From contig CAMNMC010000061.1 of the NCBI GenBank assembly GCA_946544235.1, positions 1 to 39,614 on the forward strand: a DNA stretch of 39,614 nt, read 5' to 3'. Positions 18,037 through 26,956 of this stretch are shown piece after piece. Made by a program: the position numbers and the translations under genes. Within the stretch, counting starts at the first letter, position 1. Each line of letters opens with the position of its first letter. Source of the DNA: an uncultured Lachnospiraceae bacterium. GTDB lineage: Bacteria > Bacillota > Clostridia > Lachnospirales > Lachnospiraceae. A model generated the notes under the pieces. It saw only the letters and a program-made list of their open reading frames with translations. It was not told the DNA's origin and ran no database searches.

Positions 18037-18534
18037 ATGAAGAGAAAGACTAACAAAGATAAAGGTTTTACACTGGTTGAGCTGATTGTTGTTCTGGTTA
18101 TCCTGGCTATACTTGCAGCAATTCTTGTTCCTGCACTTCTGGGATATATCGACAGAGCAAGAGAGAAACAGTACGTACTTAACGCTAAGTCAGCTCTTAC
18201 AGCTACACAGGCTGAACTGTCATCTATCTATGGTGAGGATAGCAATACTCCTAAAACATTATTAGGCGATAGATCAGAAACAATTAAGAACACTGCAGAT
18301 GTTCCGGGAGCATTCTATATCGTAACTACATTGGAAGATGGAACAGGTGAAGTAGGCGACAAGGATTATGCGCAGACATCTACTCCAGCAGATAAGGATC
18401 ATCATAGTGATTATACAGTTAAGAAAGCACTTTATGTAGAAAAAGGTTATTATTGTGTATTTGATGGTTCTACATGGACAACAACTCAGGAAGAGCCTGA
18501 TAACATGGATGATTACACACTGATTTTTGAATAA
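18037..18534 (+). CDS. pilA: Putative major type IV pilin
   Basis: A 165-residue prepilin. The leader MKRKTNKDKG10 is cut before F11; the mature protein begins FTLVE with Glu at position 5. The hydrophobic helix is long and regular (LIVVLVILAILAAILVPALLGYI), continuing into an amphipathic stretch (DRAREKQYVLNAKSALTATQAEL) typical of pilin alpha-1. The globular domain is short, with a Gly/Asp/Thr-rich middle and a strand-like C-terminus (YYCVFDGSTWTT). No disulfide pair is visible: only one Cys is present. Its own near-consensus promoter, strong AAGGAGG site and terminator, and its separation from the minor pilins, point to the abundant structural pilin. It could still be an alternative pilin if another copy exists elsewhere in the genome. 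Confidence 0.9.
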   Translation: MKRKTNKDKGFTLVELIVVLVILAILAAILVPALLGYIDRAREKQYVLNAKSALTATQAELSSIYGEDSNTPKTLLGDRSETIKNTADVPGAFYIVTTLEDGTGEVGDKDYAQTSTPADKDHHSDYTVKKALYVEKGYYCVFDGSTWTTTQEEPDNMDDYTLIFE

Positions 18535-18576
18535 ACATAGATTATTGTGTTTAGTATTATCTTAGTATTTTATTGG

Positions 18577-18605
18577 AACCGCAGACCAAATGGTCTGCGG
18601 TTTTT
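18577..18605 (+). terminator. Rho-independent terminator after major pilin
   Basis: An 11-bp perfect stem (AACCGCAGACC with its complement), 4-base loop and T-tract, about 40 nt after the pilin stop codon. Confidence 0.92.
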
Positions 18606-19006
18606 GTATGTACCAGAATTGATAATAAAGACTAAACAAGTTTGTTCTTTGGCTATAAAGCACCATCGAGGCATCCTGCGGGATGCCTTTTTTGGTATAA
18701 AAAAGAAACGTAGTACCCCGCATAAGCTATTGCTGTACGGCTCGGTTTGGTCATCAACCACATTTCTTTCGGGGGCGATTATAGCGGAGTATGATGATAA
18801 AGTAAATAACATATTTCAAAACAAACTCGTCCCTCAGGCCATCCGGCCAGCGTTATTTTTAGCCTTAGAGTAGAGAGACTATTGATGTAGATTATTATAG
18901 ACAAAGATGTACATTCACTAATATGAACAAAGACATATACAAGGAATAAGATATTGACTGATATTTGTATAAGTGATAATATCCATATATATGATGATAT
19001 TGATTG
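18606..19006. other. Gene-poor region between pilin gene and toxin-antitoxin genes
   Basis: There is no convincing gene. A frame of about 108 codons (18547-18873) runs straight through two terminators and has no ribosome binding site, so it is rejected. The region holds a second terminator hairpin (18669-18693) with no gene in front of it, and an AT-rich part from about 18875 with repeated GATATT words before the toxin promoter. It may be a remnant of a lost gene or a small RNA locus. Confidence 0.5.
18669..18693 (+). terminator. Orphan rho-independent terminator
   Basis: Stem AGGCATCC/GGATGCCT with a 4-base loop and six T. It lies 64 nt beyond the pilin terminator with no coding region between, so it may end a small RNA or back up the pilin terminator. 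Confidence 0.8.
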
Positions 19007-19035
19007 TTGACACGATATAACAAATTTGCTATTAT
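19007..19035 (+). promoter_or_regulatory. Promoter of the toxin-antitoxin operon
   Basis: A consensus TTGACA at 19007-19012 and TATTAT at 19030-19035 with 17 bases between. The predicted start near 19042 would fall inside the AAGGAG ribosome binding site, giving an almost leaderless message. GATATT words repeated just upstream are candidate antitoxin operators. Confidence 0.75.
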
Positions 19036-19052
19036 AAGAAAGGAGAAAATTA

Positions 19053-19412
19053 ATGTTTGATCTTATTTTTTTCAGGGATAAAGATGGTAATAGTGATGTT
19101 TTGGATTATTTATGCGAATTAAGAGACGAATCCTTTCGGAATAAGGATTGTAGAGTAAACCTAAACAAGATAACAGCATATATGGATATGTTGCAGGAAT
19201 ATGGAACGTTTATAGGAACTCCGTTTGTTAAATATATTGAAGATGATATTTGGGAGTTGAGTCCTTTATCAAATAGAATATTCTTTGCATTTATTAATAA
19301 TGCTACATATATTGTGTTGAGCTGTTATATCAAAAAATCGAAGAAGACGCCTAAACGTGAGATTAAAAAGGCAAGGGACAGATTGGAAGAGTATAGAAGG
19401 AGAAATGTATAA
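19053..19412 (+). CDS. RelE/HigB-type toxin (Gp49-like family)
   Basis: A 119-residue basic protein of the phage-derived Gp49-like / HigB branch of the RelE superfamily. It has the family pattern: a VLDYLCELRD helix after the first strand, a middle YGTFIGTPFVKYIEDDIWELS segment, then RIFFAFINNATYIVLSCYIKK and a basic C-terminal helix (TPKREIKKARDRLEEYRRR). The IWEL and R-I-F-F positions with the late Lys/Arg cluster correspond to the substrate-binding face in such toxins. RelE-type toxins cleave mRNA, usually at the ribosome. Toxin-first order, with the XRE antitoxin gene starting 2 nt after the toxin stop, is typical of higBA modules. The promoter is close and near consensus. Confidence 0.88.
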   Translation: MFDLIFFRDKDGNSDVLDYLCELRDESFRNKDCRVNLNKITAYMDMLQEYGTFIGTPFVKYIEDDIWELSPLSNRIFFAFINNATYIVLSCYIKKSKKTPKREIKKARDRLEEYRRRNV

Positions 19413-19414
19413 AT

Positions 19415-19792
19415 ATGGATGAGTGGAGAGAACTCAGGAAAACTTTTAATTTTACTCCTGAAGAAGAAAAAATAATTGAATGTGAGAAAGAATTAATAAG
19501 AACTATGGTGAGAATACGTGAGGAGCAAGGCCTTTCTCAGGCTGAATTGGCAAGAATGAGTAACGTTAAGCAACCGGTCATTGCAAGAATGGAAAAAGCA
19601 GTTCATTCTCCTCAAATTGACAGCCTTCTTCGTATACTTACACCGATGGGCTATACTTTAAGCATTGTTCCAATTGGAAAGGATCCGGATGCCAAAGAGA
19701 TGCTCGAGCAGGCAGAAGCCTGGGCGGCTTTAATGACAACTGTGAATAATACAGAAGATAATAAGGATTATGATAGGGAGATAATGAAGTGA
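19415..19792 (+). CDS. XRE-family antitoxin (HigA-like)
   Basis: A 125-residue protein with a Cro/cI-type helix-turn-helix at about residues 28-85 (REEQGLSQAELARMSNVKQPVIARME, then SLLRILTPMGYTLSIVPIG). This domain, with its TLSIVP ending, is typical of antitoxins paired with Gp49-like toxins. It is expected to neutralise the product of the preceding gene and to repress the shared promoter. The start 2 nt after the toxin stop implies translational coupling; an AAGGAG site lies inside the toxin end. The C-terminal tail (about residues 95-125) is acidic. Confidence 0.87.
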   Translation: MDEWRELRKTFNFTPEEEKIIECEKELIRTMVRIREEQGLSQAELARMSNVKQPVIARMEKAVHSPQIDSLLRILTPMGYTLSIVPIGKDPDAKEMLEQAEAWAALMTTVNNTEDNKDYDREIMK

Positions 19793-20139
19793 ATATCGCA
19801 GAAAGAATATTTGAAAGATTGAAGGAACTTAAGATGTCTCAGACTGAGTTTTCAGAGAAGACCGGAATCAAGATGTCAACTATGAGCGAGTGGAAGAAGA
19901 AGCGAACCAATCCTTCCTCTGAGAAGATCATGCCTATCTGCCTGGCTCTTGATGTATCACCGGAGTGGCTGCTTTCGGGTGCAGAGCGTAAGGGCAGGAA
20001 CAGCAGTATTTCCAGTACGTATATTATCGATAAGGATTCTGAAATGGGGCTGCTGATTGATGCGTATTCCGGACTGGATCATGATATGCGCCAGAGACTT
20101 TTGGGATATGCGGAAGCGCTGAGAGAGTATAATTCATAG
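19789..20139 (+). CDS. Second XRE-family helix-turn-helix protein
   Basis: A 116-residue protein starting with GTG that overlaps the antitoxin stop by 4 nt (GTGA), so translation is coupled. Residues 1-62 form a cI-like helix-turn-helix (LKELKMSQTEFSEKTGIKMSTMSEWKK and CLALDVSPEWLLSG). The C-terminal part (residues 80-116, LLIDAYSGLDHDMRQRLLGYAEAL) is helical and may be a dimerisation or sensing segment. It probably acts as an extra regulator of the toxin-antitoxin module; three-gene modules with an additional repressor are known, but the role here is inferred. Confidence 0.82.
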   Translation: MNIAERIFERLKELKMSQTEFSEKTGIKMSTMSEWKKKRTNPSSEKIMPICLALDVSPEWLLSGAERKGRNSSISSTYIIDKDSEMGLLIDAYSGLDHDMRQRLLGYAEALREYNS

Positions 20140-20208
20140 AATAACCAGGGTTGGATTAATATGGTTTTATCAGTATAATTGTAGTACTACTGGGAAATAA
20201 TGTATAAT

Positions 20209-20238
20209 TTGACGAGTTACCGGCAAATGTTTTATATT
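20209..20238 (+). promoter_or_regulatory. Probable promoter of the TIGR01440 gene
   Basis: TTGACG at 20209-20214 and TATATT at 20233-20238 with an 18-base spacer, about 49 bases before the start codon. Confidence 0.55.
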
Positions 20239-20286
20239 TTGATGAGTTGATCAGAAAAAAAGTAGAGAGACGAGGAATAGATTTTG

Positions 20287-20826
20287 ATGAGCGAGATTTA
20301 CGAACAGGCGAAGGAAGTTTTTGAGGAGATAAGCAGTAAGATCAATATGAGCATGGGTAATCTATTGGTGGTTGGATGCTCAACGAGTACGGTTCAGGGC
20401 GATATGCCGGGGATGAATTCCAGCGAAGAGATTGCGGATGAACTTTACAGAGCTGTGATTGAGACCTTCGGTGACAGCTTCGATATTGCGATCCAGTGCT
20501 GTGAGCATCTGAACAGAGCTCTTGTTATTGAGAGAGAAGTGGCTGAGAGATATGGCTTTGAGATAGTAAATGCAGTTCCTTACAAGAAGGGCGGCGGCGC
20601 TTTCGCTACGAAGCATTACTATAGCCTGAAGGATGCTGTGGTTGTTGAGAGTGTAAATGCAAAGGCAGTTGTCGGAATCGATATCGGCGGCGTTATGGTA
20701 GGAATGCACCTGAAGCCGGTGGTTGTTCCGATGAAGCTGCAGAACCGTCACATCGGAGAGGCTTTTGTACTCGCCGGCACAAGCCGCCTCAAATATATCG
20801 GTGGCGAGAGAGCGAGATATATGTAG
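20287..20826 (+). CDS. TIGR01440 / UPF0340 (DUF436) family protein
   Basis: A protein of 179 residues from the ATG at 20287; a TTG directly before it could add one residue. It matches the UPF0340 (YwlG-like) family by the segments VVGCSTSTVQG, DIAIQCCEHLNRAL, PYKKGGGAFATKHY and ESVNAKAVVGIDIGGVMVGMHLKPVV. The length is normal for the family, and no signal peptide or membrane segment is present. The biochemical function of the family is not firmly established. It is preceded by a reasonable promoter and a GAGG site and followed after 132 nt by a terminator, so it is probably monocistronic. Confidence 0.92.
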   Translation: MSEIYEQAKEVFEEISSKINMSMGNLLVVGCSTSTVQGDMPGMNSSEEIADELYRAVIETFGDSFDIAIQCCEHLNRALVIEREVAERYGFEIVNAVPYKKGGGAFATKHYYSLKDAVVVESVNAKAVVGIDIGGVMVGMHLKPVVVPMKLQNRHIGEAFVLAGTSRLKYIGGERARYM

Positions 20827-20958
20827 ATAAAAACTCATTCTGACGGAATCAACATATATGCGTTTCTTATTGCAGGATCATGTTGAATGTGTGCGTTTTA
20901 AACAGAATCAGTTTGCATGTGTACTATAAATTGAATATATTAATATACAGATGCTTAG

Positions 20959-20994
20959 ATCCGCCGGAACAGAATGCGTGTTCCGGCGGATTTT
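20959..20994 (+). terminator. Rho-independent terminator
   Basis: A 12-bp perfect stem (ATCCGCCGGAAC and its complement), 9-base loop and a short T-run, 132 nt after the TIGR01440 gene. Confidence 0.88.
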
Positions 20995-21188
20995 GCTATT
21001 GAAATATATATGCAAAGTGACTATTATTATGAAGGGTGTAATGAACTGTATTTCACCACAATAACTGACATGAATGAGTGTTTAAATAATGGAATTGTAT
21101 GAATCAATACAATTCATCAGGAGTTGGTCAGTACCAAACATTTTTTGAAATTGATTGTACTGAATCGATTTAACAGGAGGAAAGTATC
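20995..21188 (+). promoter_or_regulatory. Leader region of the permease gene with inverted repeat
   Basis: A perfect 9-bp inverted repeat GAATTGTAT/ATACAATTC with a 6-base spacer lies at 21092-21115, about 73 nt before the start codon. It could be an operator or a leader hairpin. No clear purine riboswitch, PyrR-type anti-terminator or strong promoter was recognised. The start codon is preceded by AGGAGG. Confidence 0.45.
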
Positions 21189-22646
21189 ATGGCTGACGGT
21201 GACAAGGTTAAAGAAAAGGATAAGAAGAACGAGGAATCCGGCGCCGAAGAGAAGATAATGAAGGACGTAAATGACTGCGCGATATATGATGCGAGGACTC
21301 TGGGCAATGGAAAGATTGCAGTACTCGGTTTTCAGCATATGTTTGCAATGTTCGGATCGACAGTGCTTGTTCCGGCGTTAACAGGTCTTTCGGTTTCGGC
21401 TACACTTCTTTTTGCAGGACTCGGAACACTTCTGTTTCATCTGATCACAAAGGGTAAGGTGCCTGCATTTCTTGGGTCATCCTTTGCTTTCCTTCCGGGA
21501 TATTTTGCGATAGCTCCGAACGGAGAGAAGGAGCTGTTACCTTACGCATGTCTCGGCGTTGCGTGTGCCGGACTGGTATATCTCCTTATGGCCGGACTTA
21601 TCAAGGTCTTTGGTGTTAAGAAGGTTATGAGATTTTTCCCGCCTATCGTTACAGGTCCGATAATCATCGCAATAGGTCTTACGCTTTCGAAGTCAGCAGT
21701 TGACAATTGCGCGAAAAACTGGCTTGTAGCGATGCTTGCTATTCTTATAGTTATTATTTGTAATATTTATGCAAAGGGCATGATCAGGATCGTTCCGATT
21801 CTTGTAGGAGTGCTCGGGGCATGTGCCATAGCTGCCGGTCTTGCGTATGTTTTCGGCCAGACCATTACTGTTAATGAAGGCGGAAATGCTGTGGAATATA
21901 TCGCTATGGGCGGTTCAAACAAATTCATTCTCTTCAGTAAGTCAAGTCTTGATGCTATTAAGAATGCCGACTGGCTGGGATTTCCTGTAAAATCCGGAGA
22001 TACGGTTTTCTCTGTATTTAAGGATCCGGATAAGAAGCTTATTATTTCGTCAATCGCAACCATCGTTCCGATAGCTCTTGCGACTATAGTTGAGCATATC
22101 GGCGATATTTCGGCTATTTCTTCAACGGTTGGAAGAAACTATATCAAGGATCCGGGACTTCACAGAACACTTACCGGTGACGGCGCAGCAACAGTTTTTG
22201 CTTCAATATTCGGAGCACCTGCAAATACAACCTACGGCGAGAACACAGGCGTTCTTTCACTTTCAAAGGTTTATGATCCGCGTGTTGTCAGACTTGCCGG
22301 ACTCTTTGCAATGGTGTTTTCTTTCTGCCCGAAGTTTGCGGCATGTATATCAGCCATGCCTGTGCCGGTTCTCGGTGGTATATCACTCGTGCTTTACGGC
22401 ATGATCTCTGCAATCGGTGTACGTAACGTGGTTGAGAATCACGTTGATTTCAGCAAGGCAAGAAATACGATAATAGCAGGACTTATCCTTGTTCTTTCTA
22501 TCGGCGTTACTTACAGTACAGCCGGTGCAATCAAGTTCTATGTTGGCGATGTTAAGATATCGCTTTCCGGACTTGCGGTCGGATCCATTGTCGGAATCCT
22601 GATGAACGCGATCCTGAAGGGCAAGGACTATGAGTATGATGAGTAA
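21189..22646 (+). CDS. uraA: Uracil permease (NCS2 family)
   Basis: A 485-residue polytopic membrane protein. It carries NCS2 hallmarks: QHMFAMFGSTVLVPALTGL in the first membrane segment, PAFLGSSFAFLPGY, PPIVTGPIIIAIGLTLS, and the uracil-branch signature TGDGAATVFASIFGAPANTTYGEN followed by TGVLSLSKVYDPRV. A Glu-containing segment (TIVEHIGDI) corresponds to the substrate-site Glu in transmembrane segment 8. It would import uracil with protons across the cytoplasmic membrane for pyrimidine salvage. The first 33 residues form a highly charged Lys/Glu-rich cytoplasmic extension, longer than in well-known members. It is a single gene with its own terminator. A broader nucleobase specificity cannot be excluded. 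Confidence 0.93.
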   Translation: MADGDKVKEKDKKNEESGAEEKIMKDVNDCAIYDARTLGNGKIAVLGFQHMFAMFGSTVLVPALTGLSVSATLLFAGLGTLLFHLITKGKVPAFLGSSFAFLPGYFAIAPNGEKELLPYACLGVACAGLVYLLMAGLIKVFGVKKVMRFFPPIVTGPIIIAIGLTLSKSAVDNCAKNWLVAMLAILIVIICNIYAKGMIRIVPILVGVLGACAIAAGLAYVFGQTITVNEGGNAVEYIAMGGSNKFILFSKSSLDAIKNADWLGFPVKSGDTVFSVFKDPDKKLIISSIATIVPIALATIVEHIGDISAISSTVGRNYIKDPGLHRTLTGDGAATVFASIFGAPANTTYGENTGVLSLSKVYDPRVVRLAGLFAMVFSFCPKFAACISAMPVPVLGGISLVLYGMISAIGVRNVVENHVDFSKARNTIIAGLILVLSIGVTYSTAGAIKFYVGDVKISLSGLAVGSIVGILMNAILKGKDYEYDE

Positions 22647-22724
22647 AAAATAATATTTGCATTTTGTGGGCAAGATGTTATAACTGATTCAAAGGATATG
22701 ATGATTGCAAGCAATCACCAATAC

Positions 22725-22758
22725 AAAAACCCCAACAGTAGCCGCTGTTGGGGTTTTT
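22725..22758. terminator. Bidirectional-looking terminator after uraA
   Basis: A 9-bp GC stem (CCCCAACAG/CTGTTGGGG) is flanked by A5 on the left and T5 on the right, so it could work in both directions. The only gene reading into it here is uraA. Confidence 0.9.
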
Positions 22759-22801
22759 CACGAAAAATACATATTTATTTATAGATAATCATATTGGTTT
22801 G

Positions 22802-22810
22802 TGATATACT
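22802..22810 (+). promoter_or_regulatory. Extended -10 promoter of glyA
   Basis: TGaTATACT matches the extended -10 form. The -35 region is weak. It lies about 75 nt before the glyA start. Confidence 0.55.
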
Positions 22811-22884
22811 GTGGGGTGGAGCGCTTCCGCCCCATTTTGTATTTGAAAAACAAAGAGATAATAAAATAAAACGGAGGACAAAAA

Positions 22885-24135
22885 ATGTACGGTTTTGACG
22901 AAATCTTAAAAATCGATCCGGAAGTTGCAGCAGCGATGACCGACGAGATCACAAGGCAGAATGTAAACTTAGAGCTGATCGCATCAGAGAATATCGCTTC
23001 TAAGGCAGTTATGGCAGCTATGGGCAGCCCTCTTACCAATAAATATGCCGAGGGTTATCCTGGAAAGAGATACTACGGCGGATGTCAGTATGTAGACGTT
23101 GTTGAGGATCTTGCAAGAGAGAGAGCTAAGGAGCTCTTTGGCGCAGAGTATGCTAACGTTCAGCCTCATTCAGGCGCCCAGGCAAATATGGCTGTATTTT
23201 TTGCTATCATGAATCCTGGCGACACATACATGGGAATGTCTCTTGATCACGGCGGCCACCTTTCACACGGTTCACCTGTAAATATGTCAGGTAAATATTT
23301 CAACTGCGTGCCTTACGGTGTAAATGACGAAGGTCGTATCGATTATGATGAGGTTCTCCGCATCGCTAAGGAGTGCAAGCCTAAGATGATCATCGCCGGC
23401 GCATCTGCTTATGCAAGAGCTATTGATTTCAAGAAGTTCCGTGAGATCGCTGATGAAGTTGGCGCAGTTCTTATGGTTGATATGGCACATATCGCAGGTC
23501 TTATAGCTGCAGGAAAACACATGAGCCCGATCCCATACGCTCATGTTACAACTTCGACAACTCACAAGACTCTCCGCGGACCAAGAGGAGGACTTATCCT
23601 CTGCAGCGAAGAGGTTAATGCAAAATACAACTTCAACAAGGCTATTTTCCCTGGTATTCAGGGTGGTCCTCTTATGCATGTTATCGCAGGTAAGGCTGTC
23701 TGCTTCAAAGAGGCACTTTCTCAGGAATACAAGGATTACATGGGCAGAGTAGTTGAGAACGCTTCAACTCTTGCAAGTGCACTTATCGACAGAGGCTTTG
23801 ATATTGTTTCAGGCGGTACAGACAACCACCTTATGCTTGTAGACCTCAGACGTCTTGACATCTCAGGTAAGGAAGTTGAGAAGCTTCTTGATGAGGTTCA
23901 TATCACAGTAAATAAAAATACAGTTCCAAATGACCCACGTTCTCCATTTGTAACAAGCGGTGTCAGAGTAGGTACTCCTGCAGTTACAACAAGAGGAGCA
24001 GTTAAGGAAGATATGTACGTGATCGCTGATGCATTTAAGGCAGCAATCATTGATAAGGATAACGCAGCCGCAGAAGCTCTCGTTAAGAGCATCACCGATA
24101 AGTACCCGTTGTACGGGGGAGCGGCTTTAAATTAA
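22885..24135 (+). CDS. glyA: Serine hydroxymethyltransferase
   Basis: A 416-residue PLP enzyme that interconverts serine and glycine with transfer of a one-carbon unit to tetrahydrofolate, in the cytosol. Family motifs are present: [16 protein letters not shown] near the N-terminus, [47 protein letters not shown], and the PLP-lysine segment [15 protein letters not shown] with Lys228. [15 protein letters not shown], another conserved segment, lies near the C-terminus. The length is normal. An ACGGAGG site precedes the ATG. The gene stands alone between the uraA terminator and a hairpin element, and is a housekeeping gene. Confidence 0.98.
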   Translation: MYGFDEILKIDPEVAAAMTDEITRQNVNLELIASENIASKAVMAAMGSPLTNKYAEGYPGKRYYGGCQYVDVVEDLARERAKELFGAEYANVQPHSGAQANMAVFFAIMNPGDTYMGMSLDHGGHLSHGSPVNMSGKYFNCVPYGVNDEGRIDYDEVLRIAKECKPKMIIAGASAYARAIDFKKFREIADEVGAVLMVDMAHIAGLIAAGKHMSPIPYAHVTTSTTHKTLRGPRGGLILCSEEVNAKYNFNKAIFPGIQGGPLMHVIAGKAVCFKEALSQEYKDYMGRVVENASTLASALIDRGFDIVSGGTDNHLMLVDLRRLDISGKEVEKLLDEVHITVNKNTVPNDPRSPFVTSGVRVGTPAVTTRGAVKEDMYVIADAFKAAIIDKDNAAAEALVKSITDKYPLYGGAALN

Positions 24136-24151
24136 TAAATATAGCATACTA

Positions 24152-24222
24152 GATTCGCGCGTACATATACCTCTGAAGGCGTATTTTATCTACGCCTGAA
24201 GAGGTATATGTGAGTGCGAATC
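24152..24222. repeat. Long inverted repeat (hairpin element, family B, copy 2)
   Basis: Arms of 23 bases at 24152-24174 and 24200-24222 pair with two G-T wobbles and one mismatch. The loop contains CTGAAGGCGTATT and a second CTGAAG, as in the element at 12129-12201, with an inner GGCGTA/TACGCC stem. It starts 17 nt after the glyA stop codon and ends 23 nt before the ftsH start, so it lies both in the glyA 3' region and the ftsH leader. Confidence 0.82.
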
Positions 24223-24245
24223 GGACTATATTAAAAGGAGTGGAA

Positions 24246-26816
24246 ATGGACAACAATCCTAATAACAGAGATAATGGCGGTCCTAAGAAGAGCGGTCCTT
24301 CCGCGACTCTTATCATCCTCATTATTTCAATCGTTCTTACCCTTGTTTTCTGGCAGCAGTACAATGCCTACAAAACATCCGGGGAAGAAGAAGTTTCATA
24401 TGACAAATTCATTACAATGGTAGACCAGAAGGAAGTCGAGAAGGTCGAAATATATGATGAAAAAATATATTTCACACCTAAACAGCAGACTGATATAACC
24501 AAGGATGTTACTTATTATGTTGTAAGAACTGATGATTACAGCCTTGTAGATCGTCTTGCTGCGGCAGATGTCAAGTTCTCCCAGATCGACGAGGGCGGCA
24601 ATGCGATGATCCGTACGATTCTGTCCTACGTCATCATGATAGCTGTATTTTACATCTTTATGATGCTCATCATGAGAAGCGCCACCAAGGGCGGCGGGAT
24701 CATGGGCGGTGTCGGCAAGTCCAATGCCAAGATGTATGTGCAGAAGAAGACCGGTATCACCTTCAAGGATGTTGCCGGTGAGGAAGAGGCCAAGGAATCA
24801 CTGGTTGAGCTGGTTGATTTCCTTCACCAGCCTGAAAAATACACCGCAATCGGTGCGAAGCTGCCTCGAGGCGCCCTGCTTGTAGGCCCTCCTGGTACAG
24901 GTAAGACACTTCTTGCCAAGGCCGTTGCAGGTGAGGCAAACGTACCATTCTTCTCTATTTCCGGTTCGGAATTCGTTGAGATGTACGTCGGTGTCGGTGC
25001 AAGCCGAGTAAGAGACCTCTTTAAGCAGGCTAACGCAATGGCACCTTGTATTATATTTATCGATGAGATCGATGCCATCGGTCGAAGCCGTGATACCAGA
25101 CATATGGGCGGCGATTCAGAGCGTGAGCAGACTCTTAACCAGCTGCTTTCAGAGATGGATGGTTTCGATACTTCGAAGGGTCTGATAGTCCTTGCGGCTA
25201 CCAACAGGCCTGAGGTTCTTGATAAGGCGCTCCTTCGTCCGGGACGTTTCGACAGACGGGTTATTGTTGAGAAGCCTGACATGAAGGGCCGTGAAGACAT
25301 CATCAAGGTTCATGCCAAGAACGTTAAGCTTGATGAAACGGTTAATATTCACGAGCTCGCACTTGCCACAAGTGGTGCGGTAGGTGCCGATCTTGCAAAT
25401 ATAGTTAATGAGGCTGCCCTCCTTGCAGTTCGTAAGGGAAGAGGCCTTGTATCGCAGAAGGATCTCATCGAGTCGGTTGAGGTTGTATTTGCAGGTAAGG
25501 AGAAGAAGGACCGTATCCTCAGCAAAGAGGAGAAGTCAATCGTTGCTTATCACGAGACCGGACATGCACTTCTTACAACACTTCAGAAGCATTCAATGCC
25601 TGTTCAGAGGATCACTATCATTCCGAGAACCATGGGTTCACTCGGTTATGTATGGCAGGTTCCTGAAGAGGAGAAATACCTCGAGACCAAGGCTGAGCTC
25701 GAGGCTCGTATAGTAGTTACCATGGGCGGCCGTGCAGCAGAAGAGCTGAAGTTCAATTCCGTTACGACCGGCGCCGCAAATGATATCGAGCAGGCAACCA
25801 AGATTGCCAAAGCTATGGTTACCATGTACGGTATGTCTGACCGCTTCGGTATGGTTCAGATGGAAGAGACCACAGGTCAGTACCTGGACAACAGGTCTTA
25901 CTACAACTGTTCCGACAGGACAGCGGCTATGGTTGATGAGGAGATCAGACTTATCGTCAAGAGATGCTATGATAAGGCTATCATGCTTCTCAAGAAGAAT
26001 GAGAAGATCCTTGATGCTGTTGCAGCTTTCCTTGTTGAGCATGAGACCATCACCGGTGAAGAATTCATGGACATCTTCAACAAGATCACTGCCAATCAGA
26101 AGGCAGTTTATGAGGTTGATGATGCATCAGGAAAATACTCTGTAAGACGCAGCTCTTATTCTGTAAGCGTTTCTGACAAAAAGCTTTCGGACGAAGAGGC
26201 TAAGGCACTTAAGAAAGCTGAGAAGAAAGCCGAGAAGAAGGCTAAGAAGGAAAAAGATAAGGATAAGAAGGACAAGGGTCTGAAGGCCATCCTCAAGGGC
26301 GTTAAGGGTAAGGATAAATACAAGGCTTATAAGCAGTACGAAGCCAGTGATGAATACTACGGCAAGTTCTCTATGGGAGACGATGAGGATGACGAGGATG
26401 ATGTTCCTGTGAATCCGCTGATCGGTAAAAACAGCGCCGGACAGTCATCTGACAGAAGGGATTCTGTAGCTGCTCGTAATGATAATGCCGGATCGAATAA
26501 TATCAGTTTTGATACGGATAATCGTTCAAATAATGATAAGAACAGCATGTACAAGACTCCGACAGAAGAGAAGACAACAGGCACTTATCATTCAGTAAAT
26601 GCTTATTATCCTGCTCCTTCGGATAACAGTTCTTTGGAAGAAAATCAGATAACTGAGGTTTCTACAGATGTTGAAGCATCTTCTGAGACTGAAGCTACTT
26701 CAGAAGAGGCAGATAACAACTCGTCAGAAGAGAGAGTTGTAATGCCTTGGGAGAATTATCAGTCAGCTGAAGAGAAGAGAGCTGAGGCGGAAGAAGAGAC
26801 TGAGGACGATGAATAG
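24246..26816 (+). CDS. ftsH: ATP-dependent zinc metalloprotease FtsH with long C-terminal extension
   Basis: The product has 856 residues. The start is ATG at 24246, since an AAGGAG site lies just upstream; the in-frame ATG at 24210 would fall in the hairpin element. There are two membrane segments (about residues 18-38 and 120-145) around an extracytoplasmic region. The AAA+ module has Walker A GPPGTGKT near 214, Walker [12 protein letters not shown], and the SRH segment [21 protein letters not shown]. The M41 protease has zinc motif HETGH near 436 and the third ligand region [10 protein letters not shown]. FtsH degrades unassembled membrane proteins and some regulators. The core ends near residue 630; beyond it lie about 220 extra residues, first Lys-rich ([13 protein letters not shown]), then acidic, Ser/Asn-rich. 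Most FtsH proteins have 600-700 residues, so the tail is unusual. Confidence 0.97.
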   Translation: MDNNPNNRDNGGPKKSGPSATLIILIISIVLTLVFWQQYNAYKTSGEEEVSYDKFITMVDQKEVEKVEIYDEKIYFTPKQQTDITKDVTYYVVRTDDYSLVDRLAAADVKFSQIDEGGNAMIRTILSYVIMIAVFYIFMMLIMRSATKGGGIMGGVGKSNAKMYVQKKTGITFKDVAGEEEAKESLVELVDFLHQPEKYTAIGAKLPRGALLVGPPGTGKTLLAKAVAGEANVPFFSISGSEFVEMYVGVGASRVRDLFKQANAMAPCIIFIDEIDAIGRSRDTRHMGGDSEREQTLNQLLSEMDGFDTSKGLIVLAATNRPEVLDKALLRPGRFDRRVIVEKPDMKGREDIIKVHAKNVKLDETVNIHELALATSGAVGADLANIVNEAALLAVRKGRGLVSQKDLIESVEVVFAGKEKKDRILSKEEKSIVAYHETGHALLTTLQKHSMPVQRITIIPRTMGSLGYVWQVPEEEKYLETKAELEARIVVTMGGRAAEELKFNSVTTGAANDIEQATKIAKAMVTMYGMSDRFGMVQMEETTGQYLDNRSYYNCSDRTAAMVDEEIRLIVKRCYDKAIMLLKKNEKILDAVAAFLVEHETITGEEFMDIFNKITANQKAVYEVDDASGKYSVRRSSYSVSVSDKKLSDEEAKALKKAEKKAEKKAKKEKDKDKKDKGLKAILKGVKGKDKYKAYKQYEASDEYYGKFSMGDDEDDEDDVPVNPLIGKNSAGQSSDRRDSVAARNDNAGSNNISFDTDNRSNNDKNSMYKTPTEEKTTGTYHSVNAYYPAPSDNSSLEENQITEVSTDVEASSETEATSEEADNNSSEERVVMPWENYQSAEEKRAEAEEETEDDE

Positions 26817-26821
26817 TATTA

Positions 26822-26956
26822 TAACAAGCCATGTGTTCTTGATGCACAAGTGCATCAAGAACCGGCGCCATAGGCGCCGTATATTCACATAAAAAAACAC
26901 AGATTGGTATGCAAGCATCCCATCTGTGTTTTTTTATGTGAATGCATGGCTTGTTA
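26822..26956. repeat. Nested hairpin element (family C, copy 1)
   Basis: It begins 6 nt after the ftsH stop. The outer stem is TAACAAGCCATG (26822-26833) with CATGGCTTGTTA (26945-26956). Inside are a 13-bp stem (GTTCTTGATGCAC and complement, from 26835), a CGGCGCC/GGCGCCG hairpin, and a perfect 22-bp stem (26883-26904 with 26922-26943) around the loop TGGTATGCAAGCATCCC. The A7 and T7 runs in the long stem would also make it a terminator in either direction. A second copy lies at 37744-37956. Confidence 0.88.

Noticed and set aside
18547-18873. 108-codon frame after the major pilin
   Set aside because: It runs through two strong terminators, has no ribosome binding site, and the product resembles no protein.
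20380-20838. 152-codon minus-strand frame opposite the TIGR01440 gene
   Set aside because: The plus-strand product matches a conserved family along its full length, so the antisense frame is a shadow.
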